A stretch of DNA of 21,311 bases from a virus. How positions within the stretch are numbered: the stretch's first letter is position 1; each line of letters begins with the position of its first letter. The notes beneath the pieces were generated by a model, which worked only from the letters and a program-made list of their open reading frames with translations, searched no databases and was not told the origin of the DNA. Position numbers and translations under genes: made by a program. The stretch spans positions 1 through 21,311 of the IMG/VR virus record IMGVR_UViG_3300036760_000501; one strand, given 5' to 3'. Shown here piece after piece: positions 6,794 to 13,573 of the stretch.

Positions 6794-7741
6794 ATGGAGC
6801 GAAAAGATGTAATCGAAAGAGCTTATCAGCTTATTAATGAGCCGATAGACCCTAATTTGAGATGCCCGATTGAGTTAATGGACATCGTGAATTATCGTGA
6901 ATCTGATGCTGGAGAGACTGTTGAGTATTTTGCTTCTTCTGCACAGGATAGAGCTGCTGATGATATTTATGCTGCGTCTGCTGTTGGTACTATAGTTTAT
7001 AATAAAATAGCGTTGAAGACCGTTCTTCCTTTGACATTTGTTGGTTTGCAGTCAAAGTTAGAAACAATATTGATTGAAGAGATTTTGAATTCTAAAGACC
7101 AGTCCGCCCTGGCTGCGAAGAAAGATGGTATTATTCGTGCTATGGATTGTGAGGAAGTTCGTAGAATTCTTAATCTAGTGTTAGCAGTTCCTTCCCAGAA
7201 GATTACCAAAGTCGCTGGCGAAGATTTGCTTGATGTTATTATCAGAATGAAACAGTTAGTGTCTGATTATGCTACAGACTATGTTTTGTTAGTAGCTTCT
7301 GATGTTATGAATAAAATCGAATCTTATGATAAAGAAAATGTAGATAATTTTCATTATAAAATGGAGATTATGGCTGAGATAGCAAAGTTAGGTATTGCGA
7401 AAGTCGTTAAAGTTCTCGGAAATTCTGGTTTAGCTGCTGGCGATACCCCAGTTATTGCTGCTGGAAAAGCAATTTTAGTGGGTCGCAATTCTAGTTTAGC
7501 TGCTGGTAGACCTATTACCTTTTTGCGTAGAAAATTCGCAAAAGAAATAGCTGAACTTAGTGGTGCTGCCGAGGGTGCAGTTCGTTTAATTGATGTTGCA
7601 AAGACACCTACAGTTATTAATGGTGCTGGTGCGAATACATTAGGTTATGGCGTATTTGGTTATGAATCTATTATACAGGTTCTAACTAATTACAGAGCTG
7701 TTTCTTTCAGTGAAAATATTATAGCTGTTATTGCTCCATAA
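6794..7741 (+). CDS. Major capsid protein (HK97 fold inferred)
   Basis: 315 residues, preceded by an A-rich leader and a strong ribosome site. It sits directly after the protease/scaffold gene, the usual place for the capsid subunit. It has a helical N-terminal arm, then alpha/beta segments consistent with the HK97 fold (EILNSKDQSALAAKKDGIIRAMD, TDYVLLVASDVM, ILVGRNSSLAAGRPITFLRRKF, GYGVFGYESIIQVLTNYRAVSF). Codon choice shifts toward cgt, gct and gtt and away from the very AT-rich codons of neighbours, a usual sign of heavy expression. Residues 14-22 (INEPIDPNL) recur in the portal. No long removable N-terminal delta domain is present, in line with a separate scaffold in the preceding gene. 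A hairpin follows the stop. Confidence 0.87.
   Translation: MERKDVIERAYQLINEPIDPNLRCPIELMDIVNYRESDAGETVEYFASSAQDRAADDIYAASAVGTIVYNKIALKTVLPLTFVGLQSKLETILIEEILNSKDQSALAAKKDGIIRAMDCEEVRRILNLVLAVPSQKITKVAGEDLLDVIIRMKQLVSDYATDYVLLVASDVMNKIESYDKENVDNFHYKMEIMAEIAKLGIAKVVKVLGNSGLAAGDTPVIAAGKAILVGRNSSLAAGRPITFLRRKFAKEIAELSGAAEGAVRLIDVAKTPTVINGAGANTLGYGVFGYESIIQVLTNYRAVSFSENIIAVIAP
6833..6859 (+). other. Shared-peptide segment INEPIDPNL, capsid copy
   Basis: Codons 14-22 of the capsid gene encode the same nine residues found in the portal at 474-482. The position, in the N-terminal arm, is where capsid subunits often contact scaffold or are trimmed by the maturation protease. Confidence 0.9.
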
Positions 7742-7758
7742 ACTTAGTCGATATAAAA

Positions 7759-7783
7759 GGGAGGGGTCAAATTGCCCCCTCCC
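7759..7783 (+). terminator. Stem-loop after capsid gene, terminator-like without U-tract
   Basis: The left arm gggagggg (7759-7766) pairs perfectly with cccctccc (7776-7783) around a 9-base loop. It is very GC-rich for this genome and starts 18 bases after the capsid stop. The following bases are ccacaaaaa rather than a T run, as in the hairpin at 200-225. It may attenuate transcription or protect the 3' end of the capsid message. Confidence 0.6.
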
Positions 7784-7820
7784 CCACAAAAATTATATCA
7801 CTAAAAAGAAAGGTAAAGAA

Positions 7821-8306
7821 ATGATTGAAAGATTAACGAAGAAAAATATAATAGATATCATTACTTTCTTATTAGATAATAAGGATTACTGCGAAGATTT
7901 TTATTTTACCATTGATAAAGAAAGACTCTTTCTAAAAAACAATCAATCTTTAACAAAAAAGATTTTAGAAAAGCAAGAATGTTATGGTTATTTTAATAAT
8001 GGTTTAAAAGGTATTTTGATAATTTATAAAAGTAAGGGATTTCGACCATATCTAAAAATGTTAGCAGTAGATTATAATGCTACAAGTAATCTAATGAAAT
8101 TTTTTGTATGGAATAAGAATGAAATAGATATTTTTTGTAAATTAAAAATAAATAATCCAATAATAAATGTTATAAAGAGATTTGGATTTTTTGTAAAAGC
8201 AAATAGAGGAAAAGAAGTATTATTCTTTAAACAAGGATTTAAAACACTCAATAAATTAGTACCTAAAGACGACTATTTACCGAAAGAAGAGAAACGACTT
8301 TATTAA
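7821..8306 (+). CDS. Small GNAT-like (acetyltransferase-fold) protein, uncertain
   Basis: 161 residues from the ATG at 7821, which has aaagg upstream. A longer TTG-started frame from 7731 would run through the capsid stop region and the hairpin and is unlikely. Residues 75-135 follow a GNAT-like pattern: a strand pair (GILIIYKSKG, KMLAVDYN), a helix, then NNPIINVIKRFGFFVKANRGKEVLFFK, which resembles the end of GNAT proteins where an N-P residue pair leads to a G-F turn. The acetyl-CoA pyrophosphate loop (Q/RxxGxG/A) is not visible, so activity is doubtful. It sits alone between capsid and neck genes, is AT-richer than the capsid gene, and could be an accessory gene inserted into the head module. 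Function is not established. Confidence 0.6.
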   Translation: MIERLTKKNIIDIITFLLDNKDYCEDFYFTIDKERLFLKNNQSLTKKILEKQECYGYFNNGLKGILIIYKSKGFRPYLKMLAVDYNATSNLMKFFVWNKNEIDIFCKLKINNPIINVIKRFGFFVKANRGKEVLFFKQGFKTLNKLVPKDDYLPKEEKRLY

Positions 8307-8321
8307 ATAGAGGAGTTTAAA

Positions 8322-8936
8322 ATGACTGGAATATTAACCAAAATAAGAAATTTAATTGAAGATGGTTTGAAAACTGATGGTAGAGATGTATTTCAATACG
8401 AGTCCATTACTTCATCTAAGATTTTTACATTGACAGAAAATAATGTCTCTTCTTCAACAATTATTGTGTATAAAAATGGTACCTTATGGGCGGGCACGAA
8501 TTATTCTTATTCTAGTACGACTGGAAAAATAACAGTAACTGGGACTTTAGGAGCAGGAGATTCATTAGAAGTTAATTATTCATATTATTTAAAATATTCT
8601 GACACAGAATTGCAAGGATTTGCTAGAGGAGCTATTAGTTATTTGGTGGTAGATAAATATAAATGTTATATAGTAAAACCACCCTCACTTATTTTTCCAA
8701 CTCCAACAGAAGATGAAGAGAATCTTATTGCAATAGTGGCTACTATTCTTATAAAAGGGGATGTAATAAGTTATCGTACACCAGAATTAACTATAAATTT
8801 TGAACGAGGCGACAGTAAAGAAAAGAAGATTAAAAAACTTATTAGACAATTCCAGAAGACATTTGGTGTATTAGATTATGTAAATTTAGAATTAGATTTA
8901 ACCGAATCAACAGATGATGAAGACAAGGATGATTAA
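8322..8936 (+). CDS. Head-tail adaptor-like connector protein
   Basis: 204 residues with gaggag-like site before the ATG. Residues 27-92 form a beta-rich insert (FTLTENNVSSSTIIVYKNG, YSYSSTTGKITVTGTL, DSLEVNYSYY), a small Ig-like or SH3-like domain often seen in phage neck proteins. After it come KYSDTELQGFARGAISYLV and ENLIAIVATILIKGDVISYRTPELTINF, a pattern of helices I associate with head-tail adaptor proteins that dock onto the portal. The C-terminus is acidic (ESTDDEDKDD). It is the first of four small genes between capsid and tail tube, which is the standard siphovirus order adaptor, stopper, completion, terminator. Assignment rests mainly on this order. Confidence 0.65.
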   Translation: MTGILTKIRNLIEDGLKTDGRDVFQYESITSSKIFTLTENNVSSSTIIVYKNGTLWAGTNYSYSSTTGKITVTGTLGAGDSLEVNYSYYLKYSDTELQGFARGAISYLVVDKYKCYIVKPPSLIFPTPTEDEENLIAIVATILIKGDVISYRTPELTINFERGDSKEKKIKKLIRQFQKTFGVLDYVNLELDLTESTDDEDKDD

Positions 8937-8938
8937 AA

Positions 8939-9316
8939 ATGGATAAAAGAGTAGACCTATTTAATCTTTTTCGTAATGAAGGTAAACTTGAAACTCTTCA
9001 GGTATATGCAGCAAAAGAGACTCAAGATGACCCCTATGAAAAAACTTCGACAAAAACCTATAATAATCCTTTACCAATTAAGGGATTAATTAGACAAGTT
9101 TCATTTGAGGCTCTTCATTGGAAATACTTCGGTCTTATTCCAGTAGGTTCAATAGAATGTATTGCAGAAAAAAAATATTTAACACTCTTTAGAACTGCTG
9201 ATAAGATTAAATATGGTGATAACTTCTATAAGTGTTGGAAAAATGATGCGAAAGGGTTTGCAATTCTAGAACGGACCGATTATGTAATAGTAGTATTGGC
9301 AAAAAAGGTAGAATAA
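8939..9316 (+). CDS. Head closure / stopper-like neck protein
   Basis: 125 residues, starting two bases after the previous stop. The composition is beta-rich with a barrel-like ending (LFRTADKIKYGDNFYKCWKNDAKGFAILERTDYVIVVLAKK), where the 'KIKYGDNFYKC...' step resembles the small SH3-like stoppers that seal the head after packaging. An N-terminal segment (VDLFNLFRNEGKLETLQVYAAKE) is typical of this group, which often opens with a description of a metal-free coat loop. Evidence is size, strand pattern and position between adaptor-like and completion-like genes. I see no catalytic motif. Confidence 0.6.
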   Translation: MDKRVDLFNLFRNEGKLETLQVYAAKETQDDPYEKTSTKTYNNPLPIKGLIRQVSFEALHWKYFGLIPVGSIECIAEKKYLTLFRTADKIKYGDNFYKCWKNDAKGFAILERTDYVIVVLAKKVE

Positions 9317-9317
9317 A

Positions 9318-9827
9318 ATGATTAAAGTAAGTATAGATTGGCTTGGTGAGAAAAGTTTTCAAAATCTCATTCGATATATAGAAGATAATAGTGTTTATTT
9401 TGAGGCTCAAGCTGAGATAGTAACTTTAGGAGAAAATACAGCCGAGTCTATGAAGGTTGTAATTAAAAATGAAAGGAAAAACCCAGCTAGACCAGACCTT
9501 AGATTAGAAAATGCTATTACTTCTGAAATTTTAAATGAAACTGCTGGAGTAGAAGTTGGAATAGGAAGAATTTCTACATTAAATAGTGAAGCCCCTTATT
9601 GGGAATTGATAGATGTAGGTGGTACTTATGTTACCAGAAAAACACATGTAGTACCCACAACATATTTTGCAGACCCTGGGTCTGGATTTGTTACGTTTAA
9701 AGAAGGAAGTAGTCATACAATTATAGGAATAGATTTTGTTGGAAAAGCAATAAGAAGTTTAGATAAAGAACTTAGAATGGTTATGGAAAAATTAGGTTCA
9801 AAATTCATCAGTGGTATGGGTAAATAA
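9318..9827 (+). CDS. Tail-completion / HK97 gp10-like neck protein
   Basis: 169 residues, starting one base after the previous stop. The pattern of a short N-terminal strand, a long amphipathic helix (FQNLIRYIEDNSVYFEAQAEIVTLGENTAESMKVVI), a segment RPDLRLENAITSEI, and then beta strands with VGIGRISTLNSEAPYWELIDVGG matches the HK97 gp10-like / tail-completion family that joins neck and tail. A closing helix (FVGKAIRSLDKELRMVMEKLG) is also usual. The gene order agrees. The molecular partner is expected to be the tail terminator encoded next. Confidence 0.6.
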   Translation: MIKVSIDWLGEKSFQNLIRYIEDNSVYFEAQAEIVTLGENTAESMKVVIKNERKNPARPDLRLENAITSEILNETAGVEVGIGRISTLNSEAPYWELIDVGGTYVTRKTHVVPTTYFADPGSGFVTFKEGSSHTIIGIDFVGKAIRSLDKELRMVMEKLGSKFISGMGK

Positions 9828-9841
9828 AATGGAGAATATAA

Positions 9842-10309
9842 ATGTATCGCATCTCACGTAATATCGAGGCGAGCTTAATCGACCGAATAACTTCAGATTT
9901 AGCAACTGATGGTTGGACTGGAATTCGGATAGAAAAGGCATTTTCTGAAATATATAAAGGTACTCTGCCATGTATCGTAGTAAATGCTTTAGAAATAAGA
10001 CCTCAGAAACTAGAAATAGGTTCAAAAACTAATTTAAAATATTTTACAGTTAATATTCGAATTTTTGCACTCAACGATGGTCAGAGATTAGATTTAAGCG
10101 ATTGGATGTTGGATAAACTAGAAGACGATACCAATTATTATGCTTATACTATTGTCAATGGTGTAGTTTCTGCAAAAGTTTTAACAGGTAGAATTGTAAT
10201 TACAAGATGGTTTGATAATAGAAAAGAATTAACAAATACAGAAGTACTTGAAAAGGAAGATAGGTACCGTAGTTTGTTAAGTTTTGAAGCAATCGTTGCT
10301 AGGGCATAA
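9842..10309 (+). CDS. Tail terminator-like protein
   Basis: 155 residues, with ggaga upstream. An N-terminal helix (SRNIEASLIDRITSDLA), alternating strands (PCIVVNALEIRPQKLEIGS, KYFTVNIRIFALNDGQRLDLSDWMLDKL) and a final strand (YRSLLSFEAIVARA) fit the alpha/beta fold of tail terminator proteins, which cap the tail tube and set the docking surface for the head. Position as the last small neck gene before the tail tube agrees. The TAA stop is immediately followed by the ATG of an endonuclease gene, so the original downstream neighbour was probably the small membrane protein at 11070. Confidence 0.6.
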   Translation: MYRISRNIEASLIDRITSDLATDGWTGIRIEKAFSEIYKGTLPCIVVNALEIRPQKLEIGSKTNLKYFTVNIRIFALNDGQRLDLSDWMLDKLEDDTNYYAYTIVNGVVSAKVLTGRIVITRWFDNRKELTNTEVLEKEDRYRSLLSFEAIVARA

Positions 10310-11080
10310 ATGATTACATGTTCTATTAAATTTAAAATGGATAAATTACCAAAAACTCAACAAAAATATTTTTGTAAACATTGTGGATACCCAATAAGTA
10401 TGATAACAGGCATTTATGGTCAATCTCAATGTAAACAATGTCAAAATCGTAAATTTTTTATAGACAAAGATGACCTTTATAAAGAATATCTACAAAAAAA
10501 TAAAGCAATTACAGAAATAGCAAAAATATATAAATGTTGTTATGGAACTATTTATAAATGGTTATTAAATTATAATATTCCAATTAAAAGTAAAAGAGAA
10601 ACACATTTAGGTAAAAAACGACCAGAACAAAGTTTAATGATGATGAGTGATAAAAATCCTACTAAAGGAACACATAGACCCAAATCTGTTAGAAATCAGA
10701 TAAGTAAAGCAAGAATAGGAAAATATTCTGGAAAAAATAATCCTATGTTTGGAAAAAAAGTTTCTTATAAATGCAGTTATGGTCATGGTGGCAAATATAA
10801 AAATACATGGTTTAGAAGTTCTTATGAAATTGCATATGCTAAATATTTAGATTGTAATAAAATTAAATGGTTATACGAGTCCAAAGCATTTGATTTGGGA
10901 GAAACAACGTATAGACCAGATTTTTATTTAATTCAAAGTAACACATATATTGAAGTAAAAGGATATTGGACTAAAGATGCTTTATATAAATTTAATTTAT
11001 TCAAACAATTATATCCAAAAATTAAAATAATAGTTTTTGATAAGACAAAATTAATGAAGGAGGGAATAGATGTTCGATAA
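10310..11080 (+). CDS. Homing-type endonuclease: zinc ribbon, HTH, NUMOD3-like and PD-(D/E)XK-like nuclease
   Basis: 256 residues. Parts in order: a zinc ribbon (C22/C25 and C41/C44); a helix-turn-helix at 66-92 (AITEIAKIYKCCYGTIYKWL); a NUMOD3-like DNA-binding stretch at about 126-150 (SVRNQISKARIGKYSGKN, NPMFGK), typical of homing endonucleases; and a C-terminal nuclease of PD-(D/E)XK type with E173 (FRSSYE), D204 (YRPDFYL) and E215-x-K217 (YIEVKGYW). This combination suggests a free-standing homing endonuclease of the VSR-like/PD-(D/E)XK group, unlike the HNH proteins nearby. The start directly abuts the previous stop and no good ribosome site is seen; ATG at 10337 is an alternative. Its end overlaps the next gene by 11 bases and holds that gene's aaggaggg site. 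Confidence 0.8.
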   Translation: MITCSIKFKMDKLPKTQQKYFCKHCGYPISMITGIYGQSQCKQCQNRKFFIDKDDLYKEYLQKNKAITEIAKIYKCCYGTIYKWLLNYNIPIKSKRETHLGKKRPEQSLMMMSDKNPTKGTHRPKSVRNQISKARIGKYSGKNNPMFGKKVSYKCSYGHGGKYKNTWFRSSYEIAYAKYLDCNKIKWLYESKAFDLGETTYRPDFYLIQSNTYIEVKGYWTKDALYKFNLFKQLYPKIKIIVFDKTKLMKEGIDVR

Positions 11081-11291
11081 TCTTGGGTTTTGGTCTTTAG
11101 GTTTAAATCTTTTAGTTTTAATAGTATCTATTAGTGGATTTGTAAAGATAACAAGAAATGATTTAGTCCATCTTGAAAAAGATGTAAAAGAAATAAAAAA
11201 TACATTATCTAATATTGATAAAAAATTAGATAACACCACTGAAAGAATTGCTAAGATTGAAGGAAAATGTACTGCAAATCATGGGATTTAA
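11070..11291 (+). CDS. Small membrane protein with coiled coil, unknown
   Basis: 73 residues. Residues 7-26 (FWSLGLNLLVLIVSISGF) form one clear membrane helix, followed by a charged amphipathic coiled coil (33-66, heptads of L/I/V). This architecture recalls small phage membrane proteins such as holin-associated XhlA-type proteins, although in those the coiled coil usually comes first. The strong aaggaggg site (11057-11064) lies inside the end of the endonuclease gene. The gene ends near residue 73, but a different reading frame continues as a plausible helix to 11335 (see findings), so the C-terminus may be shortened. Placement between tail terminator and tail tube is unusual for a lysis gene; a virion-assembly role is also possible. 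Confidence 0.65.
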   Translation: MFDNLGFWSLGLNLLVLIVSISGFVKITRNDLVHLEKDVKEIKNTLSNIDKKLDNTTERIAKIEGKCTANHGI

Positions 11292-11395
11292 AAGATAGTG
11301 TTTGTGTGGAAAAATTAGATAAGTATGTAGAGTAATAAATTTCCTACGAAGAGGAAATGAAACCGTATCATCAACAATCATAGGAGGATTAAAAG

Positions 11396-12601
11396 ATGAT
11401 TCATGCTAAATATGTAAAACCAAGAATATTCTGTTTCAATAGTGCTAGAGTTCCAGAGCAAATTGATAGGTCTCAGGATATTGGAGGCGATTTAACCCTT
11501 AATAGGGAAAAAGTTTATGAAATAGGTAGAGATGGTCTTTTGGGATATAGACAAAAGACTCCGTCATTTGCGTATTCAATGACACAATTTGAATATGGTT
11601 CAATGGCGTTCTGGTATGATTTGGCAAATAAAGTTACGCCAGGTGCACCACCTTATGATGTAGATTTAGATGATTTAAAAGAAACACAATGTGATATTGC
11701 TGCATTTTTAACAGATGATGATAATACATTTAGAGGAACTATTTGGTTTCCTAAATTGAGAGTTAATGGATTTTCTTTAAATATAGCAGACCCAGAGTCT
11801 ATTATAGAAAGAAAATTTGCTCTTATTGGTGAAGATTATAAAATGTTAGATGAAAAATATTTTGCTTATGAAACAGCAACAAATTCAGTTCCTGGGGATG
11901 AAACAATTGTATTAGACCCAGTTCCAGTGCTATATGCTGCTACATCTTATATTTTTAGAGTGTTAAGAGTTCGTGCAGGAGCAGTCAGTGAATTATTAGA
12001 GGGAGTTGCAAGTGGACAATATACATTTACAGGTCCAGCAACAGTTGTTGTACATGGATGTTTAGTTGCAGATATTTGTAAAGTATATTATGAAGCTGCT
12101 ACAGCCTATACAACGACATGGGCAAATAATGATAGCGACCCTGATTTACTACTTGCAGAAAATGCTGAGATTTATATGAAAGTTGGTACAAGTACTAGAA
12201 TTTATCGTTTACAGACAGTAGGTATTGATGTTAAATTTGATAGAGCAGATTATAAAGAAATAGGTAATAGTGAAGTTGTTCAGACTGGTGTTAAATCAAA
12301 AACAGTTACAATTTCATTAGATAGATTTGCTACTGATTTTTCTTTGGAAGATATTCTTGCTTCGGATACAACTTATCCTTATATTGACCCAAGAAACTTT
12401 GCAGAGAATATACAGTTAATGGTTAAAATTTATCAAGAAAAATCACATACCAATTTTAAGATTGGTTATTTGATGAATAACATTTCCCCATCAGCTTTGT
12501 CAACTACACAAGCAATTGAAGATTATAATAAGAGAACTAATTCATTAGAATGTGATAATTTGAAGATTTCTGACCATGCAAATGAAATAGTTTTTGCCTA
12601 A
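11396..12601 (+). CDS. Major tail protein (tail tube subunit)
   Basis: 401 residues, with taggagga 10 bases before the ATG. The N-terminal pattern (SQDIGGDLTLNREKVYEIGRDGLLGYRQKTPSF, MTQFEYGSMAFWYDLAN) is one I associate with phage major tail proteins. The protein is beta-rich throughout and has an internal region (about 160-235: VPGDETIVLDPVPV, YIFRVLRVRAGAVSELLEG, VASGQYTFTGPATVVV) that reads like an inserted Ig-like or decoration domain, which would project from the tube. The C-terminal part returns to a tube-like pattern (RLQTVGIDVKFDRADYKEIGNSEVV, TVTISLDRFATDF). It follows the neck genes as expected for a siphovirus. Codon use is fairly even. A series of hairpins ends in a terminator after the stop. 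Confidence 0.78.
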   Translation: MIHAKYVKPRIFCFNSARVPEQIDRSQDIGGDLTLNREKVYEIGRDGLLGYRQKTPSFAYSMTQFEYGSMAFWYDLANKVTPGAPPYDVDLDDLKETQCDIAAFLTDDDNTFRGTIWFPKLRVNGFSLNIADPESIIERKFALIGEDYKMLDEKYFAYETATNSVPGDETIVLDPVPVLYAATSYIFRVLRVRAGAVSELLEGVASGQYTFTGPATVVVHGCLVADICKVYYEAATAYTTTWANNDSDPDLLLAENAEIYMKVGTSTRIYRLQTVGIDVKFDRADYKEIGNSEVVQTGVKSKTVTISLDRFATDFSLEDILASDTTYPYIDPRNFAENIQLMVKIYQEKSHTNFKIGYLMNNISPSALSTTQAIEDYNKRTNSLECDNLKISDHANEIVFA

Positions 12602-12609
12602 AATAAAAT

Positions 12610-12640
12610 GAAGGGTAAGTACAATTTGTACTTATCCTTC
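12610..12640 (+). terminator. Stem-loop directly after major tail gene
   Basis: The left arm gaagggtaagtaca (12610-12623) pairs with tgtacttatccttc (12627-12640) with one G-U pair and a 3-base loop, a 14-bp stem. It starts 9 bases after the stop. No T run follows (ccagaag), as for the hairpins after the collagen-like and capsid genes. Confidence 0.6.
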
Positions 12641-12642
12641 CC

Positions 12643-12727
12643 AGAAGTAGTAAATCTTCTAAGAAGTGCCTTCATTATCAGACATAAACTGTATGTATTA
12701 CAGTCGACTTAGAAGTTACTTCGTAAG
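12643..12727 (+). other. Structured spacer with four small hairpins
   Basis: Between the strong hairpin at 12610-12640 and the terminator at 12756-12786 there are further self-complementary pairs: agaag/cttct (12643-12660), gaag/cttc (12663-12673), actgta/tacagt (12688-12704) and cttagaag/cttcgtaag with one bulge (12708-12727). No open reading frame or tRNA cloverleaf was recognised. Each is short and could be chance, but the density is high. It could be a structured 3' region or a small RNA. Confidence 0.4.
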
Positions 12728-12755
12728 GTATGGTAAGGAATAAATTATAAATCCG

Positions 12756-12786
12756 AAGCCCTATCTTACACAGATTGGGCTTTTTT
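12756..12786 (+). terminator. Canonical intrinsic terminator after the tail tube operon
   Basis: The arms aagccctatct (12756-12766) and agattgggctt (12772-12782) pair with one T-T mismatch around the loop tacac, and a T run (12781-12786) follows at once. This is the only hairpin of the window with a proper U-tract. It separates the head/neck/tail-tube block from the block beginning at 12799. Confidence 0.8.
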
Positions 12787-12798
12787 ATTGAGGAATAT

Positions 12799-13035
12799 AT
12801 GGAAAAAAATATCTTATTAGATGAACAACTTCTAAAATTTCTTCTGACTCAAGCCTCTCAGAAAGCGGTCGGAAAATGCATGAAGAGATTCGAACTTTCT
12901 GATAATAAAGAAGAAATTAAAAAACAAATTAAGGAACTTCTTTATGAATGTTTTCGGGATTTATCTGATTCTATTATTAATTGTAGTAAGACAGATAATG
13001 CAATACATTTAACAAAAGGCGAAAATGCTAAGTAA
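12799..13035 (+). CDS. Small hypothetical protein upstream of terminase region
   Basis: 78 residues from the ATG at 12799, with gagga just upstream. A TTG-started reading from 12775 would begin inside the terminator stem and is rejected. The protein is helical and charged (EQLLKFLLTQASQKAVGKCMKRFEL, NKEEIKKQIKELLYECFRDLSDSI) with no motif I recognise. It is separated from the large terminase only by an HNH gene, so before that insertion it may have been the direct neighbour of the terminase; a small helical partner such as a small terminase subunit is conceivable but it is shorter than most. Its last 11 bases overlap the HNH gene. Confidence 0.6.
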   Translation: MEKNILLDEQLLKFLLTQASQKAVGKCMKRFELSDNKEEIKKQIKELLYECFRDLSDSIINCSKTDNAIHLTKGENAK

Positions 13036-13573
13036 ATGTTTAGATTGTAAAAGAGAAATAGACAAACGAGCCAAAAGGTGTTGTAAATGTTATCATAAAC
13101 ATCAAATAGGTTCTGAGAATGGAAATTATAAACAAGGAAAATATATTAGAAATGAATGTATTGATTGTAAAAAGAAAGTCGACCCAAGAGCAAAAAGATG
13201 CAAAAGTTGTGCTGCTCAATATAAATGGAAAGTTAGTATAGGGTTAATTCATAGAAATCAAACAGGAAATAAAAATCCAAACTGGATAGATGGTAGAAGT
13301 TATGAACCATATCCTTTAGAATTTACAGAAGAACTTAAAGATAAGATTCGCCAACGTGATAATTATACTTGTCAAAACTGTGGTATGACAGAAGAGGAAC
13401 ATTTAATAGTTATAGGTCAAGTTTTACATGTTCATCATATTGATTATGATAAAACAAACTGCAAAAAAGAGAACTTATTGAGTTTATGCAGTTCTTGCAA
13501 TACAAGAGCGAATTATAACAGAACATATTGGCAGAAATTTTATAAAGGAAAAATTCAATGCTTACAAAAATAA
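13025..13573 (+). CDS. Free-standing HNH homing-type endonuclease next to large terminase
   Basis: 182 residues. Two zinc-ribbon units (C5/C8 with C19-C22, C45/C48 with C59/C62) share the text pattern CxDCK...RAKRC, suggesting an internal duplication. Then NPNWIDGRSYEPYP leads into the HNH nuclease: LKDKIRQRDNYTCQNCG (C116/C119), HVHHIDYDKTNC (H137, H138), N150 and C155/C158. It resembles the protein at 2846 in domain order and motif spacing. It overlaps the upstream gene by 11 bases and the terminase gene by 16 bases, and its aaagga near 13545 serves as the terminase ribosome site. HNH proteins beside terminase genes can act in packaging, but the zinc ribbons and similarity to the other free-standing copies favour a homing role. 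Confidence 0.88.
   Translation: MLSKCLDCKREIDKRAKRCCKCYHKHQIGSENGNYKQGKYIRNECIDCKKKVDPRAKRCKSCAAQYKWKVSIGLIHRNQTGNKNPNWIDGRSYEPYPLEFTEELKDKIRQRDNYTCQNCGMTEEEHLIVIGQVLHVHHIDYDKTNCKKENLLSLCSSCNTRANYNRTYWQKFYKGKIQCLQK

Noticed and set aside
7731-7820. TTG-started N-terminal extension of the GNAT-like gene
   Set aside because: It would overlap the capsid stop and run through the GC-rich hairpin; ATG 7821 has its own aaagg site.
12641-12755. tRNA gene in the spacer after the tail tube gene
   Set aside because: No cloverleaf, no T-loop GGTTCGAATCC-type box and no anticodon arm can be assembled from the hairpins.
12775-12798. TTG start of the small gene inside the terminator stem
   Set aside because: The first codons are the terminator arm and T run (GFF). 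ATG 12799 is preceded by gagga.
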